This document shows positions 1 to 9,000 of a stretch of 51,888 nt of DNA, piece by piece (the stretch's first letter is position 1; each line of letters begins with the position of its first letter). The stretch is from a virus: the IMG/VR virus record IMGVR_UViG_3300035584_000037, positions 1 to 51,888 of that record. One strand, given 5' to 3'. The notes beneath the pieces are model-generated. The model was given only the letters and a program-made list of their open reading frames with translations. It was not told where the DNA came from and did not search any database. Made by a program: the position numbers and the translations under genes.

Positions 1-384
1 AAAGGTAAGATTACTAAGATTGTTTTAGATGGTGATGTTACGATTGATGGGATGGTTGGTAGCAATAGTTATTGCCGGTCATATGATGACAGTCACCTAA
101 CCTCGAACAATCAAAAAGGTGGGGTTTGTGAGTCATTCAATGACAGTCACCTAACCTCGAACAATCAAAAGGGTGGGCGTTGCCGGTCATATAATGATAG
201 TCAATTAACCTCGAATAATCAAAAGGGCGGGGATTGTTGGTCACATGATGACAGTCACCTAACCTCGAATGATCAACAAGGTGGAGAATGCCGGTCATCC
301 AATACCAGTCACCTAACTTCGAATTATCAGCAAGGTGGATATTGCCGGTCATGGAGCAAAAATGATGTTATTTATAAAAATTAG
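1..384 (+). CDS. C-terminal part of an 18-residue-repeat protein (5' partial)
   Basis: The frame is open from base 1, so the gene starts before the window; the Met at 52 is internal. After a short beta-like lead-in (KITKIVLDGDVTIDG) come five 18-residue units with the scaffold D-S-H-L-T-S-N-x-Q-x-G-G-x-C-x-S-x-x. Each unit repeats Leu, Asn, Gly-Gly and Cys at fixed places, as in beta-solenoid coils. The residue before Cys (V,R,D,E,Y) and the one after CxS (Y,F,Y,H,S,W) vary. The gene ends with TAG at 382-384. I do not recognise a family. A fibre or adhesin tip is an inference from the repeat style and from the lead-in, which resembles beta-helix proteins. The opposite-strand frame over the same repeats is a shadow. 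Confidence 0.7.
   Translation, partial: KGKITKIVLDGDVTIDGMVGSNSYCRSYDDSHLTSNNQKGGVCESFNDSHLTSNNQKGGRCRSYNDSQLTSNNQKGGDCWSHDDSHLTSNDQQGGECRSSNTSHLTSNYQQGGYCRSWSKNDVIYKN
88..357 (+). repeat. Five tandem 54-bp repeats
   Basis: Units begin at 88, 142, 196, 250 and 304. The block AGTCACCTAACCTCGAA is nearly unchanged between copies, including at silent positions, which points to recent duplication. The variable codons cluster in the last third of each unit. The 54-bp period is a multiple of three and keeps the reading frame. Confidence 0.92.
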
Positions 385-407
385 TATAAATTTTTTAGTA
401 TAACTCT

Positions 408-436
408 TATATTTTAAACGTATTAATAGATATAAT
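408..436 (+). promoter_or_regulatory. Candidate promoter upstream of 466 gene
   Basis: A TATAAT hexamer at 431-436 follows TTTTAAACGTATTA. A similar TTTTAAAACGTATTA followed by TATAAT lies at 9789-9810, and a looser relative (GGACGTATTA) is near 9966. The -35 position is poor, so this may be a weak or phage-specific promoter. In AT-rich DNA a lone TATAAT is weak evidence; the shared CGTATTA block is what makes it worth listing. Confidence 0.35.
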
Positions 437-465
437 AGTAGTATTTATAAATGTGAGGGTACTTT

Positions 466-801
466 ATGTCATTATCTAGAGAAGATATAGCTTTAGTAGG
501 GGAGGCTTTACAATTATATGTACAAGTTATATCGAAGCAAGCTCCCCCACAGCATGTTAATCAATTAGTTTCCGTAGTTCAAAATCTTTTTCATAAGATT
601 GAAAGTATGGCATCTATTATTGATTCCTCTGGAAAACCTAATAATATTTCTGATGAGTGGTTTGAGAAGGTATGTGTTAAGTGTAAAAGTTTAAGTAGAA
701 GTGGATGTACAGATAAAGTTACTGAAAAATTTCCTGGTAAATGCGACCCTATTTTACATTATGAAAAAGGTAAGAATTTAATTATTGGGGATAATAAATG
801 A
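466..801 (+). CDS. Hypothetical protein with Cys-rich C-terminal half
   Basis: 111 residues, not recognised. The N-terminal half looks helical (residues 1-55). The C-terminal half carries four cysteines (CVKCKSLSRSGC and a later KC) that could bind a metal, though the spacing fits no finger I know. A GAGGG ribosome site precedes the ATG. The stop overlaps the start of the next gene (ATGA), so the two are translationally coupled. The 4173-4508 product is also a small helical protein with clustered cysteines, but I see no clear homology between them. Confidence 0.75.
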   Translation: MSLSREDIALVGEALQLYVQVISKQAPPQHVNQLVSVVQNLFHKIESMASIIDSSGKPNNISDEWFEKVCVKCKSLSRSGCTDKVTEKFPGKCDPILHYEKGKNLIIGDNK

Positions 802-1367
802 GTATTTTAAAAATAGCGTGTGATATTGATGGGGTTATAGCGGATCAGTTTCCCGCTATGCGTAATATAATTAAAATTATTTGTGGTAAAGATATTAGAA
901 AAGAAGATAATTTGTATTATAGTTTTGAGCAAACTTTTTGTTTACGGGAAGGTTCTGATAAATTAATTGTTGATGAATATAATAAAAATTATTTATTGGA
1001 TTTAGAAGCAATAAATGGATCTGTAGAAGGCATAAGATATCTATATGATAATCATTGCATAGTATTTTGTACTAGTAGATATAATAGGGTAGATACTGAG
1101 AAATGGTTGATTGATAAAGATTTTAAATATCATAATTTGTTTTTTATAGACGGAAAAGATAAAGTTAAATTTTGTATTGATAATAATTTTGATTTATTAA
1201 TTGAAGATTGTGGGGAAATATGTGTTGAGGCTAGTGAGTGAGGTTTAATTTCTTTACTACTTGATCAACCCTGGAATAAAGAATTTCATGGGTATAATAT
1301 AATTAGGTGTTTTGATTGGAATGAAATTATTAGTACTATATATAGGTTAGGAAAGGAAAGTATATGA
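798..1367 (+). pseudogene. 5'(3')-deoxyribonucleotidase-like HAD phosphatase, interrupted by in-frame TGA
   Basis: HAD phosphatases of the NT5C type remove phosphate from deoxynucleotides, which would adjust dNTP pools. HAD motif I is DIDGVIAD (residues 9-16, nucleophile D9), motif II is T92-S-R and the acidic motif is E136-D137. Reading stops at TGA 1239-1241 after VEASE. The same frame then continues as GLISLLLDQPWNKEF and a C-terminal W-x-E-I helix, which are hallmarks of this family's end, and finishes at TGA 1365-1367. That final stop overlaps the next ATG by the usual ATGA. The intact gene would therefore be 189 residues, normal for the family. Whether the internal UGA is a mutation, a sequence error or read through cannot be told here. 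Confidence 0.82.
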
Positions 1368-1591
1368 AAAAGTTTTTTATTATATTAGGTTTATTTTTAA
1401 TGTTGAGTGGATGCGTTATCTCTGATAAGAGAAATACTGAGTTAGTCCTTATTAAAAGTAAAGAATTTAAAAGTTATTATATTATAGGTACTGAGTACTC
1501 TATTGCTGTTGATACCTCCGGCAATGTATGGTATTTAGAACATGGTAATCTTTTTAATGGAAATATAACAAAACGAGTACTTGTAAAATAA
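1364..1591 (+). CDS. Small putative lipoprotein
   Basis: 75 residues. The N-terminus has a short basic start (MKK), a hydrophobic stretch and the lipobox L-S-G-C with Cys at residue 17, so a lipid-anchored exported protein is likely. The remainder (about 58 residues) is not recognised. The ATG overlaps the stop of the interrupted nucleotidase frame by 4 bp, with AGGAAAGG upstream. Phage lipoproteins may act in superinfection exclusion or as outer spanins; nothing in the sequence decides this. Confidence 0.75.
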   Translation: MKKFFIILGLFLMLSGCVISDKRNTELVLIKSKEFKSYYIIGTEYSIAVDTSGNVWYLEHGNLFNGNITKRVLVK

Positions 1592-1610
1592 TTTGATAGG
1601 TTTATTGGTA

Positions 1611-4145
1611 ATGAAAGAACGTAAAATAATTTTTGAGCATCATAGAGCATTAGGTGATTGCCTAATGTTTACTTCTGGGATAAGGGATTTTAAACTTTTA
1701 TTTCCTCATTGTAGAATTAATGTAAAAACAAATTTCCCCTATTTATGGTTAAATAATCCTTATATTGATAAAGATGTTAAGATGGGTGATCCTGATGTCG
1801 AATTCTATAATGTAGGGTATCCAACTATACAGCATTCTAATCGTACATTCAACCATTTTTCCTCAGCTTTTTTATTTGATATGATTACGCAAGTAGATGC
1901 AAAGGAATCTTTAGGAATTTCTGTGGGAGAGTTTTGCTCTTCTTTTAGTGGGGGAAGGTGTGGTGACGGGGAAGATAAGCTATTTGAGGGTAAGAGTGCA
2001 GTAGAGCCTTTCTTTTCTTATAGAAATAGATATAAGGATATTACTAAATATGCTTTCATGAAAAGACCTGATGTACATCTTTCTCAAGAAGAAAAGAGTA
2101 ATAATTTAATTAAGAAGGAATATGGGATCGATAGATACTGGGTGATAGCTCCAGGCGGTAAATCTGATTGTGTTTGTAAAATATGGGATTGGAGACGTTT
2201 TCAAAAAGTAGTAGATTATTTTAAAGATTACTTAACTTTTGTTGTTATAGGGAAGCATGACCATATAGTTGAACCTATTAATGGTGTGATTAGTTTAGTA
2301 GATAAATTAGAAATAAGAGAGATTTTTCCCTTAGTATACCATTCTGAAGGGTGTGTATCCGGAGTTAGTTTTTTGATGCATTTAGCCGCTGGTATACCTA
2401 TAGAGCGTAATGGCCCAGCTTATACAGGGTATATGCGACCATGTGTTTCTATATATGGCGGTAGAGAGTGTGTATCTTTTACTTGTTATGAAGGTCATCA
2501 AATCCTTCATACTATAGGAGCGTTATCTTGTTGCGATAATGGGGGATGTTGGCAATCAAGAGTTGTTTCAGTTTATAAAAGTGGTAAAAATCCTAAAGAT
2601 GAGGATAATTGTAATAAAAAATTATGTAGTTATACAGTAAAGGACAATGATCGTACTATACAGAAATGCATGGACATGATTAAAGCAGAGGATGTGATTA
2701 GAGCAATTAGTTATTATTATGAGGGAGATTTATTTAAATTGAGGCATATACAGTCAGGTATAGAATTTAAAAATGATACGCAATTATTAGTAAATAAGGA
2801 TTTAGAAGTTATGAGTAATGAAAGTAAAGAAATTAATGTTCTCGCTTCCTTAAAATCACAGGGAGGGGGAGAACAATCATCTGTTAAAATTGTTCAGATG
2901 TTAAGAGAAAATGGTTGGAAGGTTAATTTTTATCCGTGGTGCCATGTTCATAATAATTACAAAGATGTAGAGGTTTGTAAAGAATCTTTTATAAATGGCA
3001 TGAAAGATGTTATGAAACCCGGATTACCCTTATTATTTTATGCTAATGATAATATTGGAGATTTTTGCAATAAAGAAAAGTCGGAATGGTTGATAGATAA
3101 ATCGTCAAGTATAATTATAGGCATAAACTATGTTAACGGTAAATTACCAAAGTCTTCGTGGGTAGCTAAAAAAGTTACAGCTATTATTTTTCAAAATCAT
3201 GAGAAAAAAAATGAGTTTAGTAGAGATGCTATAGGATTTGAGGATACTAAATTAATTACTTTATTTGGCGCTATTGATTTGGGTAAGTTTTTAGAGGTTT
3301 ATCCACAAGGAAGAAAAGAAGATGATGAAATGGTAGTTCTGAAGCACTGTACCCCGGATTATAGGAAATATGTTACTCTTGAGAGTGCTAATATGGGGGA
3401 TAAGGTACATTTATGGCAGAAATATATGGCTAAAGATCCTGATATCCGATTCTACGCACGCTTGCTTGCAGATGTAAAGAATGTTAGATTTGAATTTATG
3501 GAAGCTCATCCTGAATTGGTAGAAGCGTTTAAGGATGAAAAAAGAATGGTTTTTCATAAATGGAATTCAATGCCAGTTGAAGAATTTTTAAAGAGAGGTC
3601 ATGTATATTTGTACCGTTCTTCTAATGCATGGCGTGATCAGTATCCTCGTGTAGTTGCGGAAGCCCTAGCGGTAGGTTTACCAGTATTATCTGAGCCTAG
3701 AGATGGTACATATGATCGTATAGTTCATGGCGATACTGGATTTTATTGTATTGATTACGATTCATACGCATACTCATTAAAACTTTTATGTAGGAAAGAA
3801 TCATATCGTTTTAATATGGGTAATAATGCAAAAAGTTGGGCTAAGGATAATTTGAACCCTAAAAAATGGGTATCTTTAATTAATTCAATATTAGGATGTA
3901 AAGATGATATTAATAAACGTATAACTAGTGTAGATAATGATAATTTAACTTATGATGATATAGTATCTATAGATAATACGGATTTTAATACTATGTTAAA
4001 ACAATGTAATAATTTTAATTTCGAGAGTGAGGAATTTAATTCAATATATTTTGGCGGGCGTAGAAGATATTTTTTAAAATCTATTAAAGATAAATTAAAA
4101 AATATTTCTTATGAGGAAAGAAAAAATATTTTAATTAATATATAA
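1611..4145 (+). CDS. Two-domain glycosyltransferase (GT9-like N-terminus, GT4-like C-terminus)
   Basis: 844 residues from ATG 1611. A TTG at 1593 in the same frame is possible, but ATG 1611 sits better behind AGG at 1598-1600. The N-terminal half resembles heptosyltransferase-type GT9 enzymes: a start IIFEHHRALGDCLMFTSGIRD, the donor-side segment WVIAPGGKSDCVCKIWDWRRF, and later a GVSFLMHLAAGIP motif. The C-terminal half is a GT-B fold of GT4 type: it begins INVLASLKSQGGGEQSSVK and has the donor-site signature VVAEALAVGLPVLSEPRDG. Both halves therefore look like complete transferases that could add two successive sugars. The last 120 residues are low-complexity and Asp/Asn-rich. Acceptor and donor are unknown. 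Confidence 0.85.
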   Translation: MKERKIIFEHHRALGDCLMFTSGIRDFKLLFPHCRINVKTNFPYLWLNNPYIDKDVKMGDPDVEFYNVGYPTIQHSNRTFNHFSSAFLFDMITQVDAKESLGISVGEFCSSFSGGRCGDGEDKLFEGKSAVEPFFSYRNRYKDITKYAFMKRPDVHLSQEEKSNNLIKKEYGIDRYWVIAPGGKSDCVCKIWDWRRFQKVVDYFKDYLTFVVIGKHDHIVEPINGVISLVDKLEIREIFPLVYHSEGCVSGVSFLMHLAAGIPIERNGPAYTGYMRPCVSIYGGRECVSFTCYEGHQILHTIGALSCCDNGGCWQSRVVSVYKSGKNPKDEDNCNKKLCSYTVKDNDRTIQKCMDMIKAEDVIRAISYYYEGDLFKLRHIQSGIEFKNDTQLLVNKDLEVMSNESKEINVLASLKSQGGGEQSSVKIVQMLRENGWKVNFYPWCHVHNNYKDVEVCKESFINGMKDVMKPGLPLLFYANDNIGDFCNKEKSEWLIDKSSSIIIGINYVNGKLPKSSWVAKKVTAIIFQNHEKKNEFSRDAIGFEDTKLITLFGAIDLGKFLEVYPQGRKEDDEMVVLKHCTPDYRKYVTLESANMGDKVHLWQKYMAKDPDIRFYARLLADVKNVRFEFMEAHPELVEAFKDEKRMVFHKWNSMPVEEFLKRGHVYLYRSSNAWRDQYPRVVAEALAVGLPVLSEPRDGTYDRIVHGDTGFYCIDYDSYAYSLKLLCRKESYRFNMGNNAKSWAKDNLNPKKWVSLINSILGCKDDINKRITSVDNDNLTYDDIVSIDNTDFNTMLKQCNNFNFESEEFNSIYFGGRRRYFLKSIKDKLKNISYEERKNILINI

Positions 4146-4172
4146 TAAATTTTTTGAAAGGCGGGATATTTT

Positions 4173-4508
4173 ATGAGTTTCGTAAATATAGCAGAGAATT
4201 CTAGGCTTATGCCAGAAAAATTGGGTAGAAAAGAGATGCCAATAGATAGTAAAAAGGAAACTTTAAATAATTTTCAAGTTATGACTGAAAGATGTATGAC
4301 TAGGGTGGAAGATTTATATGAAATTTTATTAAGTTTAGGTGACGTTATTGGTCCTATACTTAAATGTCCTCATCCTACTTGTAAGGAAGAAGAAAATAAA
4401 TTAGAAGCAGAGAGTTCTATGGAACAATTTATTGATAGGCAGTGTATAAAAATTGATTCTTGTATTTCTTTAGTTAATAGTTATATTGATAGATGTTGTT
4501 TAAAATAA
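4173..4508 (+). CDS. Hypothetical protein
   Basis: 111 residues, mostly helical by appearance, with clustered cysteines (KCPHPTC at about 68-74, then RQC, DSC and RCC). I see no known domain. The leader TTTTTTGAAAGGCGGG supplies the ribosome site, and almost the same leader (TTTTTTGAAAGGTTAGG) stands before the next gene. The two may be regulated alike or have arisen by duplication of the leader. Confidence 0.72.
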   Translation: MSFVNIAENSRLMPEKLGRKEMPIDSKKETLNNFQVMTERCMTRVEDLYEILLSLGDVIGPILKCPHPTCKEEENKLEAESSMEQFIDRQCIKIDSCISLVNSYIDRCCLK

Positions 4509-4534
4509 TAATTTTTTGAAAGGTTAGGTATTTT

Positions 4535-4819
4535 ATGGAAGAGCGTAGTGTTGTTGTAAATATTTTGAATGATTTGTCAAGTAGTGTTAATTTTGAAGGT
4601 AATATGGGAGATCCATCTAAAGGTACAGTTTTATCTAAATATTTATTTGCCCGTAGAAGTGAGAAAGGTTATTCTGTTCAAACCGTAGCTAATATGACAG
4701 GTTTATCTATATTTAAGATCAATAAAATGGAAGATGTGGAGGACGGAAAACAAGATTTGGGTAACGTGGTTAAGTATTGTAAAGTTCTTAATATTAAATT
4801 CGAGTTAAAGGTTAGTTAA
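4535..4819 (+). CDS. Helix-turn-helix (XRE-type) DNA-binding protein
   Basis: 94 residues. Residues about 32-90 fit a Cro/CI-type HTH: LSKYLFARRSEKGYSVQTVA is the first helix plus helix 2, MTGLSIFKINKMED the turn and recognition helix, then a short C-terminal beta segment. A regulator of phage transcription is the natural reading, but the targets are unknown. The 30 N-terminal residues contain the phrase GDPSKGT, echoed as DDPSKGR in the next (broken) gene. Ribosome site GAAAGG within the repeated leader. Confidence 0.7.
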   Translation: MEERSVVVNILNDLSSSVNFEGNMGDPSKGTVLSKYLFARRSEKGYSVQTVANMTGLSIFKINKMEDVEDGKQDLGNVVKYCKVLNIKFELKVS

Positions 4820-4823
4820 AATT

Positions 4824-5132
4824 ATGGATGAGATTAAAAAAGCTTTATTATTAAATATTTTAAATAAAATGATAAAATATAGTGATCCTATTTTATTAGA
4901 AGATTTTAATAAAGTTATTAAATGTCAAGATGAACTAGTTAAGTTAGAAAAAATATATAGTTAAATAGGGATAAGATATTTTGATTATGATGATCCATCA
5001 AAAGGCCGTGCTATTTCTACGTTATCAATAATGGCTACTATAATAGATATTTTAATTGGTAGTAGAATAGGATTTCTTGTTGATGATAAAGGTTTTATAA
5101 AAGAAGTACAATGGGTGATAGAGGATAATTAA
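4824..5132 (+). pseudogene. Small hypothetical gene interrupted by in-frame TAA
   Basis: The first reading frame gives 46 residues (MDEIKKALLLNILNK...EKIYS) and stops at TAA 4962-4964. The very next codons in the same frame continue as IGIRYFDYDDPSKGRAIS and run to TAA 5130-5132, giving a potential 102-residue protein. The second half has no start codon or ribosome site of its own. Its DDPSKGR phrase resembles GDPSKGT of the upstream HTH protein. No function is recognised. One in-frame stop in a single gene is the simplest reading. Confidence 0.6.
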
Positions 5133-5176
5133 AAATATTTTTATACATACTTTTCATTATATATTATAGTTGTAGG

Positions 5177-5192
5177 TATTATAATTATAATA
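5177..5192. repeat. 16-bp perfect palindrome upstream of holin-like gene
   Basis: TATTATAATTATAATA reads the same on both strands and ends 17 bases before the ATG at 5210. It could be an operator or a chance AT palindrome. The copy of TATATATTATAG at 5158-5169 lies just upstream. Confidence 0.4.
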
Positions 5193-5209
5193 TTTTTATT
5201 GGAGGTTTT

Positions 5210-5422
5210 ATGGTAAAACTTTTAGAACTTTTACAACAGCGTAGGATATGGATAGCAATAATTTCTGTTATTGCTTTTATGCTGGATTCTTTTCAGGTTT
5301 TCCATATCGATAATGTTGATCTTTTGACGGATAACATTATGGCTATTGTAGGTGGAGTTGTATCAATTATTTCTGCTGTATTAGCTATTTGGTCATATTT
5401 TAAACCTAAAGCTACTAAGTAA
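5210..5422 (+). CDS. Small membrane protein, holin-like
   Basis: 70 residues with two hydrophobic segments (about 13-30 and 40-62) separated by a polar turn and a basic C-terminus (KPKATK). This matches the size and shape of small phage holins, which form membrane lesions for endolysin release. No endolysin is seen next to it, so the role is inferred from topology only. GGAGG gives a strong ribosome site. A terminator follows directly, so the gene ends its transcription unit. Confidence 0.6.
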   Translation: MVKLLELLQQRRIWIAIISVIAFMLDSFQVFHIDNVDLLTDNIMAIVGGVVSIISAVLAIWSYFKPKATK

Positions 5423-5434
5423 ATTTTATAACAT

Positions 5435-5460
5435 AGGCGTATGATTTTTATACGCCTTTT
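5435..5460 (+). terminator. Rho-independent terminator
   Basis: The stem AGGCGTAT (5435-5442) pairs with ATACGCCT (5450-5457) over a 7-base loop and is followed by a short T-run. It ends the unit that closes with the holin-like gene. Confidence 0.85.
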
Positions 5461-5471
5461 ATCTAAATTTT

Positions 5472-5969
5472 ATGATTAAATTATTTTTTTTTGTTGTATT
5501 TGGGGTATCTTTTGTTTATGATGGGAATGTTTTTGAGAGTAATGATGGTATTATTGGGGAAAAAGAGGTAGCTTATAAAATATTGAATAATGATTCTTTA
5601 GTAGTAGAAGATTTTATTATCTTTATTAAAGATAATTATAAAATTATAAATACATTATGCACTACTAAATTAGGGTATTTATATGATCTCCCAGCAATAT
5701 ATGTGCATTATAAATTAAATTATTTTGATTTTTATATAACTAAAATACTGGATGATCCCGATAGGGAGGCTATACCTATAATTATAGAATTTTTTGTTGA
5801 AGGCAGACCTTTTACTATAGTTAACCCGGATTTATTTTTAAGTGCTTTATTATACGGTGAATATAATAGAAGTTTTATAGATTTGATTGATAAGTATGAT
5901 TATATTTACAAACAATTTAAAAAAGAACATAATAAAAAACATATTTCAAATATAGAATATAATATTTAA
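5472..5969 (+). CDS. Hypothetical protein with hydrophobic N-terminus
   Basis: 165 residues. The N-terminus (MIKLFFFVVFGVSFVYDGNV) is hydrophobic and may be a signal peptide or anchor, but the basic start is short. The rest is acidic and aromatic with no motif I recognise. The gene starts only 12 bases after the terminator and has no visible ribosome site, so the start or even its expression mode is uncertain. The unbroken frame and codon pattern fit its neighbours. Confidence 0.55.
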   Translation: MIKLFFFVVFGVSFVYDGNVFESNDGIIGEKEVAYKILNNDSLVVEDFIIFIKDNYKIINTLCTTKLGYLYDLPAIYVHYKLNYFDFYITKILDDPDREAIPIIIEFFVEGRPFTIVNPDLFLSALLYGEYNRSFIDLIDKYDYIYKQFKKEHNKKHISNIEYNI

Positions 5970-6040
5970 TTAAAATAGATTTCTTCAAGTTTTATAATTC
6001 CCAATAAAATATTTTTTAGTTGCTTTTTAGGAGCCTTGTT

Positions 6041-9000
6041 ATGATTATTGATATAATTAAACGTAATGGTGATATTGTACCGTTTGATGAGAATAAAATT
6101 AAAAAAGCTATTTTAAGTGCAGTACATTCAGTTGATATTTCTTTATTAAATGAAAATCCTATTAATATAGATACTTTATTCATTAATATTTTTGATGATT
6201 TATATAAAAAATTCAATGTTAGCGTAATACCTTCTGTTGAACAAGTACAGGATATAATAGAAAGGAATTTAGTAAAAGTAAACTATTTTGATGTAGCTAA
6301 ATCTTATATACTTTATAGAGAGCAAAGAAGAAAAATTAGGGATACAGCTAATTTTTGTTGTAATTTATCAAATACAATGGATTTATATTTAGGTAGAGAG
6401 GATTGGCGGGTAAATGAAAATTCTAATGTTGACTATTCATTAGGAGGCTTAATTCTTCACAATAGTGGAACTATTACAGCTAATCACTGGTTAGAGCATA
6501 TTTATCTCAAAGAGATATCAGATGCACATAAAGAGGGTTATTTTCATATACATGATTTACAACTTTTAAGTAGCTATTGTTGTGGGTGGTCTTTACGTCA
6601 ATTAATAATGGAAGGTTTAGGAGGGGTATCAGGAAAAATATCTTCTAGGCCAGCTAGACATTTATCTACTTTAGTTAATCAGATGGTTAATTTTTTAGGG
6701 ATACTTCAGAATGAGTGGGCGGGTGCCCAAGCTTTTTCATCCGTGGATACTTATTTAGCTCCGTATGTTAGAAGAGATAATTTGACATATGAAGGAGTTA
6801 AGCAATGTATTCAATCATTAGTATTTGGTTTAAATGTGTCATCTAGATGGGGGTGTGTAGATGATAGTACAGATATGCTAACTCCAGAAGGTTTTAAATC
6901 ATATAAGGATTTAAAAGAAGGTGATCTTACTTATGTAGTAAATAATGGTAAATTAGAAATAGAGCCTATATTGAAGATGAATATTTATGATTATGAAGGA
7001 GATATGATTAATTTTTATAATAGGTCATATTCTCAAATAGTTACACCTAACCATAGATGTTTATATAGAACGGATGATAATTCTTGGCAAATAAAAAGTG
7101 CAGAAGATATATATAATTACTCTGAGTTTGTATTCCCAATAGCTCCTGAAGAGTATGTTAAGGATGGCATTGGTTTAACAGATGATGAGATTAGATTTTG
7201 TGTACTTGTTCTTACTGAAGGTTCTTTTGATTATAGGGGAGGTTCTTTACATAAAGTAACTATATATAAGTCTAAAAGAAGATTAAGGTTATTTGATATA
7301 GAGGGATTATTTGATAGATTAGATATTAAATACTCTGTATCAAGTAAAAAATCTAGTTTTCCTAGAGATTATAAAGGTCATTATGATGTAAATGTATATA
7401 CTATATATAAACCAGCTTTTGATAAATTTTTACCTATTGTATCTGATAAAAAATCTATTTCTCCCATATTTTTTAATATGAGTAGACATCAGGCTAATGT
7501 ATTTATCAATACATGGTCATTGTTAGACGGTAATGGAAAAAACAAGTTTACTTGTCAATGTGATTCTGAATTAATTCAAGATCAGATTCAACATATAGCT
7601 ATTTTATCCGGGCATGGATCGAAAAAATTTAGTAAAGTTTTTAAGTTAAATAAAAATCCTACTTTATATATTAGAATTTTTAAGGCTATTACAAAGTCTA
7701 TGGATAAAAAAATAGTAGCGTATAAAGGAAAGGTATGGTGTCCTACAACTAGTACTGGGATAGTTATATTTAGAAGTAATGGTAGTGTATTTATTTCAGG
7801 AAATTCTCAATCTCCCTTCACTAACTTTACTTTTGATTGGGTTGTACCTAATGATTTAAAGGATAATCCCGCTATTATAGGAGATGAAGTATTAGATAAT
7901 TCATATAGTGATTATCAATACGAGATGGATATAATTAATAAGGCGTTTTTAGAGGTGATGTTAGAAGGCGATGCTGAAAAAAGAGGATTTTCATATCCTA
8001 TACCAACATATAATTTAACAAAAGAATTTGATTGGGATAATAGAAATTGTGATTTGCTTTTTAAATTGACAGCTAAATATGGTACACCTTATTTTCAGAA
8101 TTTTATAAATTCAGATTTAGATCCATCACATGTTAGGTCGATGTGTTGTCGTCTTAGTTTAGATAAGCGGGAATTGCGTAAACGAGGGGGAGGATTATTT
8201 GGTTCTAATGAGTTTGTAGGGTCATTGGGAGTTATAACTTTAAATATGGGTAGAATAGGGTACTTATCCGATACTAAAGAAGAGTATTTTTCTATGTTAG
8301 GTGAGTATATGGATATAGCTTACAATGCCTCTGAGATTAAGAGAAAGACACTTAAAAAATTATTTAATGAAGGTTTGTATCCTTATACAAAAAAGTATTT
8401 AAGAAATTTTGATAACTATTTTTCTACCATAGGTCTTATAGGTATGAATGAATCGATGCTTAATTTTTTAGGCAAAGATATATCTGATAAAGAATCAATA
8501 GATTTTTCTATTGAGGTATTAGATTATATGAAATCAAAATTATTAAAGTATCAAGAAATTTCTGGAAATCTCTATAATTTAGAAGCTACTCCGGGAGAGG
8601 GTACTTCTTATAGATTAGCTAAGATTGATAAATCTAAGTACCCTGATATTGTATTGTCAGGAGAAGGAGATTCTTACTATACTAATTCCACTCAATTACC
8701 AGTAGGAATAACTGATGATATTTTTGAAGCATTAGAGATGCAAAATGATATACAAAAAATGTACACTGGAGGAACTGTATTTCATGGATTTTTAGATACT
8801 GCTATATCTGATTCGTCTACATGTAAAAATTTAGTAAGAAAAATAGCTGAAAATTTTGAAGTGCCTTATTTTACTATAACTCCTACGTATTCTATATGTC
8901 ATAATCATGGGTATATCAGCGGAGAGCAATTTAATTGCCCCTCATGTAATGAGGTTACTGAGGTATATTCTAGGATAGTAGGATATTATAGGCCCGTTAA

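Noticed and set aside
137-352. Minus-strand frame across the 54-bp repeats
   Set aside because: It is the mirror of the repeats; the plus frame is longer, open at its 5' end and fits the direction of all other genes.
88-357. Short CRISPR-like array
   Set aside because: The period is constant with no unique spacers, the units are coding and in frame, and no cas genes are nearby.
88-357. Diversity-generating retroelement target
   Set aside because: No reverse transcriptase or template copy is visible, and the variable codons are not simply adenine positions.
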